DNA of 64,000 bases from Butyrivibrio sp. X503 (GTDB lineage: Bacteria > Bacillota > Clostridia > Lachnospirales > Lachnospiraceae). Made by a program: the position numbers and the translations under genes. Numbering within the stretch: the stretch's first letter is position 1; each line of letters begins with the position of its first letter. The stretch is from assembly GCF_003625475.1 (NCBI RefSeq), contig NZ_RAIQ01000007.1, positions 1 through 64,000 of the forward strand, given 5' to 3'. The notes beneath the pieces are model-generated. The model saw nothing but the letters and a program-made list of their open reading frames with translations. It had not been told where the DNA came from and made no database searches. This document shows positions 60,009 through 64,000 of this stretch, one piece after another.

Positions 60009-61403
60009 TTACAGATCGCAATTTCCTACAGTTCTCGGGAAGGACTCAACGTCTCTGATGTTGCCCATACCTGTGAGGTACATTACGCAACGCTCAAATC
60101 CAAGTCCGAATCCTGCGTGGCGAACGCTTCCGTACTTTCTCAGATCAAGATAGAACTGATACTCATCCTTCTTCATTCCAAGCTCGTCCATACGCTTCTC
60201 AAGGATTGCAAGATCGTCTTCTCTCTGGCTTCCGCCGATGATCTCTCCGATTCCGGGAACAAGACAATCCGCTGCCGCAACAGTCTTTCCGTCGGGATTG
60301 AGCTTCATGTAGAACGCCTTGATCTCCTTGGGATAATCAGTTACGAATACAGGCTTTTTGAATACTTCCTCTGTAAGGAATCTCTCGTGCTCGGTCTGAA
60401 GATCGCAGCCCCAAGATACCTTGTAGTCGAACTTATCATTGTTCTTGGAAAGGATATCAATTGCCTCTGTATATGTGATACGTCCGAATTCGTTGTTTAC
60501 TACGTTGTTGAGTCTGTCGATCAGACCCTTATCGATAAATTCGTTGAAGAACGCCATCTCCTCAGGGCAATGCTCAAGAACATAATTGATAACATACTTA
60601 AGCATAGCTTCAGCTGTGTCGCAATCATCCTTAAGATCCGCAAAGCACATCTCAGGCTCGATCATCCAGAACTCAGCTGCATGCCTTGTTGTGTTGGAGT
60701 TCTCTGCACGGAATGTGGGTCCGAATGTATAAACGTTCTTAAATGCAAAAGCATAAGTCTCTACGTTAAGCTGTCCGCTAACTGTAAGGTTAACGGGCTT
60801 TCCAAAGAAGTCCTTGGAGAAATCAACTCCTCCGTCCTCGGTCTTCGGAACATTGTTAAGGTCAAGTGTTGTTACCTGGAACATCTCTCCTGCACCTTCA
60901 CAGTCACTTCCTGTGATAAGGGGAGTGTGAACATATACAAAGTTTCTCTCCTGGAAGAAGGAGTGAATAGCATATGCGGCAACAGAACGTACCTTGAATA
61001 CTGCCTCAAAAGTGTTGGTTCTTGCACGAAGATGAGGAATTGTTCTAAGGAACTCAAGAGTATGTCTCTTCTTCTGAAGAGGATAATCCGAAGTAGAAGC
61101 TCCCTCGATCTCAACTGCTTCTGCCTGCATTTCGAAAGGCTGCTTTGCTCCGGGAGTAGCAACAATTGTTCCTGTAGCGATAACCGCTGCTCCTACATTC
61201 AACTTGCTGATCTCAGCAAAGTTGGAAAGTGCATCCGAATATACGATCTGCAAGGGCTTAAAATAAGTTCCGTCGTTAAGAACAATAAATCCTATAGCCT
61301 TTGAATCACGAATACTTCTGATCCAACCACCTACTGTAACCTTCTGCCCTGCGTATTTATCCTGTTCTACAAATAATGCTCTGATATCTGTAAGTTGTTC
61401 CAT
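60009..61403 (-). CDS. asnS: Asparaginyl-tRNA synthetase
   Basis: Charges tRNA-Asn. The 464-residue class IIb enzyme has an N-terminal OB anticodon-binding domain ([23 protein letters not shown]), motif 2 ([22 protein letters not shown], seen as [15 protein letters not shown]), and motif 3 [15 protein letters not shown]. The start at 61403 follows GGGAGGATGCT. It follows the trigger-factor-like gene by 19 bp, too short a gap for a T-box. Confidence 0.96.
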   Translation of the reverse strand: MEQLTDIRALFVEQDKYAGQKVTVGGWIRSIRDSKAIGFIVLNDGTYFKPLQIVYSDALSNFAEISKLNVGAAVIATGTIVATPGAKQPFEMQAEAVEIEGASTSDYPLQKKRHTLEFLRTIPHLRARTNTFEAVFKVRSVAAYAIHSFFQERNFVYVHTPLITGSDCEGAGEMFQVTTLDLNNVPKTEDGGVDFSKDFFGKPVNLTVSGQLNVETYAFAFKNVYTFGPTFRAENSNTTRHAAEFWMIEPEMCFADLKDDCDTAEAMLKYVINYVLEHCPEEMAFFNEFIDKGLIDRLNNVVNNEFGRITYTEAIDILSKNNDKFDYKVSWGCDLQTEHERFLTEEVFKKPVFVTDYPKEIKAFYMKLNPDGKTVAAADCLVPGIGEIIGGSQREDDLAILEKRMDELGMKKDEYQFYLDLRKYGSVRHAGFGLGFERCVMYLTGMGNIRDVESFPRTVGNCDL

Positions 61404-61422
61404 AGCATCCTCCCTAATCAAA

Positions 61423-62637
61423 TCATTTCTCAACAGGCTCCACCACATTGGCGTTGTCTTTTAAGAATCCCATAACTTTCTCTGCCATAAGGCCTTCTCT
61501 GCAAACCTCAATATCAACTTTCTCTTTGAATTCCTCATATGTGCTGTAAGCGTTATTGGAACCGTCACCGTATGACTCTTTGAGATAATTATCAATATCT
61601 TCGTCTGTAACTTCCAAGCCCTCTTTCTTGGCAATTGCTGCGAGCATGATAAACTTATTGGCGTTGTCTTTTACCAGATTCTTGATGAAATCTTCAGGTG
61701 AACCTGTGGCGCCTTGGTTCTGCATCATCATGTTTACAAGATCTTCTGCTGTAGCCTGCTGTCCTGTATACATAAAGTAAGTATTGACATAGCTGTTTAT
61801 CACATCTCTCTCTTCAATGAAAAATCTGTTATAAAGCTTCTCGGGAATATCCTTAAATGTGCTGTTATCAAAAACATTAGTAAGGATTGCTTCTCTGAGC
61901 TGATCGTCATATTCGGAATCTGCTGTCTTCTGAAGGTTCTCTCTTACGTTCTTTTTAAGACTCTCAAGATCAGTAACACCGGTCATTGCAAGGCTCTTAG
62001 CCCACTCATCGGTGATATCGGTTGATTTCTGAGAAATCTTATTTACTGTGACCTTGAAGATAACTTCCTTACCTGCGAGATTGGCTGCTGCATAATCTTC
62101 AGGGAATGTAAGATTGATATCTTTGCTCTCTCCGACTCCCATTCCGATAACTCCGTCCTCAAATCCGGGGATAAAAGATCCTGAGCCGATCTCAAGGTCA
62201 TATCCCTGAGCCGTTCCGCCTTCAAAAACCTCTTCTGTATCAGCGTATCTACCCTCAAAATCAATGTTTGCAACATCGCCGCTCTCAACCGCTCTGTCTG
62301 TAATCTCAGTCATAAGCGGTGAACTGAGTGCAAGATTGTTGATATATTCCTCAACCTGCTCATCTGTTACGGTTGCGGGAGCAATTTCTATCGTAATACC
62401 CTTGTACTCACCGAGTTCTACATACTCCTCAGGATTGATATCATTAAGTGTGATAGTCTCAAGCTTGTCTATATCCTTGAAAATAGCCATCGTTGAAGCA
62501 ACATCGTCCTCGGATGAAGCCGATGATGCCGAAGCACTTTCTGCCTCAGTCGCATTATTTTTCTTTGCACCGTTACATGCAGACAAAGAAGAAGCCATCA
62601 AAACGCCGGCTAAAACCAATGCAATTTTCTTATTCAT
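61423..62637 (-). CDS. Extracytoplasmic trigger-factor-like PPIase lipoprotein
   Basis: A 404-residue lipoprotein: lipobox LSAC (Cys21), Ser/Ala/Glu-rich spacer, an FKBP-type domain (about 115-205; [33 protein letters not shown]) and a trigger-factor C-terminal helical domain (about 210-395). It is a trigger factor without ribosome-binding part, turned into a secreted chaperone or foldase acting outside the membrane. Same transcript as asnS. Confidence 0.85.
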   Translation of the reverse strand: MNKKIALVLAGVLMASSLSACNGAKKNNATEAESASASSASSEDDVASTMAIFKDIDKLETITLNDINPEEYVELGEYKGITIEIAPATVTDEQVEEYINNLALSSPLMTEITDRAVESGDVANIDFEGRYADTEEVFEGGTAQGYDLEIGSGSFIPGFEDGVIGMGVGESKDINLTFPEDYAAANLAGKEVIFKVTVNKISQKSTDITDEWAKSLAMTGVTDLESLKKNVRENLQKTADSEYDDQLREAILTNVFDNSTFKDIPEKLYNRFFIEERDVINSYVNTYFMYTGQQATAEDLVNMMMQNQGATGSPEDFIKNLVKDNANKFIMLAAIAKKEGLEVTDEDIDNYLKESYGDGSNNAYSTYEEFKEKVDIEVCREGLMAEKVMGFLKDNANVVEPVEK

Positions 62638-62718
62638 AATCTACTCCTTATTAATGCAATATCTTAAAAACAATATTTTTTATACTACCACACCTTGCAA
62701 AATGATTAAAGTATTTAT

Positions 62719-62747
62719 TTGCCTAACGCCACAAAGAATGCTACAAT
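62719..62747 (+). promoter_or_regulatory. Promoter of the gene at 62785
   Basis: TTGCCT (62719-62724), a 17-bp spacer and TACAAT (62742-62747), 37 bp before the start codon. Confidence 0.6.
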
Positions 62748-62784
62748 ACTTCTTGCTACAATTTGTGTTTTGGAGGATTGAAAA

Positions 62785-63258
62785 TTGAGTACAGCACTTA
62801 TCGTTACTATCGTAATTGCGGTTATTTTGGTTGCGCTCATTGTTGCGCTTATAATAGTCGGTAAAAAAGCCGAAAAAAGACAGGCAGAGCAGCAGGTTCA
62901 GCTCGACGCCATGAAGCAGACCGTTGCTATGCTTATTATTGATAAAAAGAGAATGAAGCTTAACGAATCCGGTCTTCCTCAGTCGGTTATCGAGCAGACC
63001 CCCAAGCTTCTTAGAAGATCCAAGCTTCCCATCCTTAAAGTCAGGGTCGGAAACAGGGTTATGAGCCTTATCTGCGACGAGAAGATTTACGAATCCGTTC
63101 CCGTCAAAAAAGAAGTTAAGGCTACCGTCAGTGGTATCTATGTAACTGAGGTTAAGGGTCTTCACGGCAAAACCGTTGTTACCGAGAAAAAGAAAGGCTT
63201 CTTCAAAGGCCTTCTCGCAAAGGCACAGGAAAAAGCCGGCGCCAAGATGGTTAAATAA
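62785..63258 (+). CDS. Single-pass membrane protein of unknown function
   Basis: A 157-residue protein: one N-terminal transmembrane helix (about 4-26, valine/isoleucine-rich), a charged coiled-coil-like stretch (27-65), then a small cytoplasmic domain with LPILKVRVGNRVMSLICDEKIYESV (seen as LPILKVRVGNRVMSL) and a basic Lys-rich tail. TTG start, 8 nt after GGAGG. Seen in Lachnospiraceae without known function. It has its own promoter and terminator. Confidence 0.65.
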   Translation: MSTALIVTIVIAVILVALIVALIIVGKKAEKRQAEQQVQLDAMKQTVAMLIIDKKRMKLNESGLPQSVIEQTPKLLRRSKLPILKVRVGNRVMSLICDEKIYESVPVKKEVKATVSGIYVTEVKGLHGKTVVTEKKKGFFKGLLAKAQEKAGAKMVK

Positions 63259-63273
63259 TTATTTGAATCTAAG

Positions 63274-63314
63274 AAGGGATGTCATACCAAGTTTGGTACG
63301 ACATCCCTTTTTTT
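63274..63314 (+). terminator. Terminator after the membrane-protein gene
   Basis: AAGGGATGTC and GACATCCCTT arms with inner ACCAA/TTGGT (63274-63309), followed by TTTTTTT. Confidence 0.85.
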
Positions 63315-63756
63315 ATTTCCGTTTTTTGGTTTCTATGGTTATCACCGAATCTGAAACAATCTCATCCCCCATCTTAATCGCGTACTCGGCGACAGCCTTG
63401 ATCTCCCCAACATCTCCCTCTTCAAATGCAAGGCTCTTCGTGATCACGTTCATAAACATCTTGCCGTAAGGGGTGTTATACTCGGTCTCGTGGTCCTTAC
63501 CTTCACTAAATACAAGGCCTGTACTCATCGATCCGCCTCTTTGAACTTCGAGCATCTTCTTGTCAGGCGAGATAATTGCCTTGTTATGGAAAACAAACCT
63601 GTGTCCGTCCGCTTCCTGCACTTCTTTATATTCGATGATCCCTGTTCCGTCTGAAGTGACCTCGTAAACTCCCTCTGATACAGTATTTATCTTTTCTTCC
63701 GGCTCTCCCTGTCTGTTGTGGATGCCGGTCACATTTACTTCTACTTTTTTCTTCAT
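63313..63756 (-). CDS. DUF1934 family beta-barrel protein
   Basis: A 147-residue protein, all-beta in look (lipocalin-like DUF1934). KKKVEVNVTGIHNRQGEPEEK, then GTGIIEYKEV and GKMFMNVITKSLAFEEGDVGEI. No catalytic motif. DUF1934 genes in Clostridia often follow ispE, as here. An ATG 9 bases upstream (63765) is an alternative; the ribosome site is weak in both cases. Confidence 0.8.
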   Translation of the reverse strand: MKKKVEVNVTGIHNRQGEPEEKINTVSEGVYEVTSDGTGIIEYKEVQEADGHRFVFHNKAIISPDKKMLEVQRGGSMSTGLVFSEGKDHETEYNTPYGKMFMNVITKSLAFEEGDVGEIKAVAEYAIKMGDEIVSDSVITIETKKRK

Positions 63757-63799
63757 AAAAATCATCCAATTCTACTATATATTCAGCCTCGAGCACTTA

Positions 63800-64000
63800 T
63801 TACTTATTCTGCCCGGGATTTATCGGCGTTGTTACAAACAGCTGCGGAGCAAGCCCGCTCTCTTCGACAGCCTTATAAGCTCCTTCCGCCGTTTCCTTAT
63901 CATCAAAAATACCAAAGACTGTCGGGCCGCTTCCAGTCATAAATGCTCTGATCGCGCCGTTATCTTCCATGATCTTCTCCAATTTACCTATAACTTCGTG
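63800..64000 (-). CDS. ispE: 4-diphosphocytidyl-2-C-methyl-D-erythritol kinase, C-terminal end
   Basis: The reading frame enters from the right edge and runs to the stop at 63800 without interruption, so only the last 66 residues are visible. MTGSGPTVFGIF is the GHMP-kinase motif 3 (GSGPTVFG) of IspE, which phosphorylates CDP-methylerythritol in the MEP isoprenoid pathway. The rest of the gene lies outside. DUF1934 follows after 43 bp. Confidence 0.85.
   Translation of the reverse strand, partial: HEVIGKLEKIMEDNGAIRAFMTGSGPTVFGIFDDKETAEGAYKAVEESGLAPQLFVTTPINPGQNK

Noticed and set aside
60117..61304. A 395-codon plus-strand frame opposite asnS
   Set aside because: asnS on the minus strand has all class II motifs and a ribosome site; the opposite frame is a cysteine/serine-rich shadow.
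61404..61422. T-box leader before asnS
   Set aside because: The gap to the preceding gene is 19 bp.

Overview
The window looks like a chromosomal segment of a low-to-moderate GC, anaerobic, Gram-positive bacterium of the Clostridia, most likely a Lachnospiraceae (Butyrivibrio-like) species. Supporting signs are the strong AGGAGG ribosome sites, a DUF6472 mini-protein, an ATP-PFK of the GGNGS/PKTIDND type, a ferredoxin-linked hydrogenase-like protein, an extracytoplasmic trigger-factor-like lipoprotein and a DUF1934/IspE pair. The genus is inference; no rRNA gene lies inside the window.

Left part (1-24 kb). The left edge holds an rRNA-type promoter and leader reading out of the window. Then come housekeeping genes on the minus strand (CvpA-like, DUF5711-like, galM, recR, ybaB, dnaX, pfkA), a tRNA-Ser(CGA) fired from a promoter back to back with that of pfkA, an ECF sigma/anti-sigma/membrane-protein operon, a polar amino-acid ABC importer, a NUDIX/lipoprotein pair, and a complete sugar-type ABC importer whose upstream region carries a tandem 157-bp palindromic repeat. 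A RACo-like iron-sulfur ATPase with a cupin and DUF6472 follows. Next is a YdjI-YdjG-YdjH-like envelope-stress cassette without PspA.

Middle (24-49 kb). Two tandem paralogous membrane diguanylate cyclases are followed by a metal ABC transporter with an anion permease, SstT, and an MFS exporter behind a leader-peptide/terminator attenuator. Then come a 2-hydroxyacyl-CoA-dehydratase-like protein with a hydrogenase-like partner, and many small enzymes (isochorismatase-like, MBL fold, GNATs, an HTH regulator, a MUG-type glycosylase, GrpB, methyltransferases, NUDIX, adenosine deaminase-like). This part also holds a two-component system divergent from a lantibiotic-immunity-type ABC exporter with a fused double permease.

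Accessory block (about 49.6-56.9 kb). This lies just downstream of guaA, a well-known island insertion point, and is bracketed by a 22-bp near-perfect direct repeat. It carries ANT(6) streptomycin adenylyltransferase, a methyltransferase, a PD-(D/E)XK-like protein, and a TetR-controlled ABC exporter with two palindromic operators around its promoter. The most unusual structure in the window is in front of the PD-(D/E)XK-like gene: eight ACGT-core boxes, strictly alternating in orientation, at a 31-33 bp period with unique 23-25 nt spacers.

Right end (56.9-64 kb). Housekeeping returns: guaA, a CwlO-like NlpC/P60 hydrolase, asnS, the trigger-factor-like lipoprotein, a small membrane protein, DUF1934, and the truncated 3' end of ispE.
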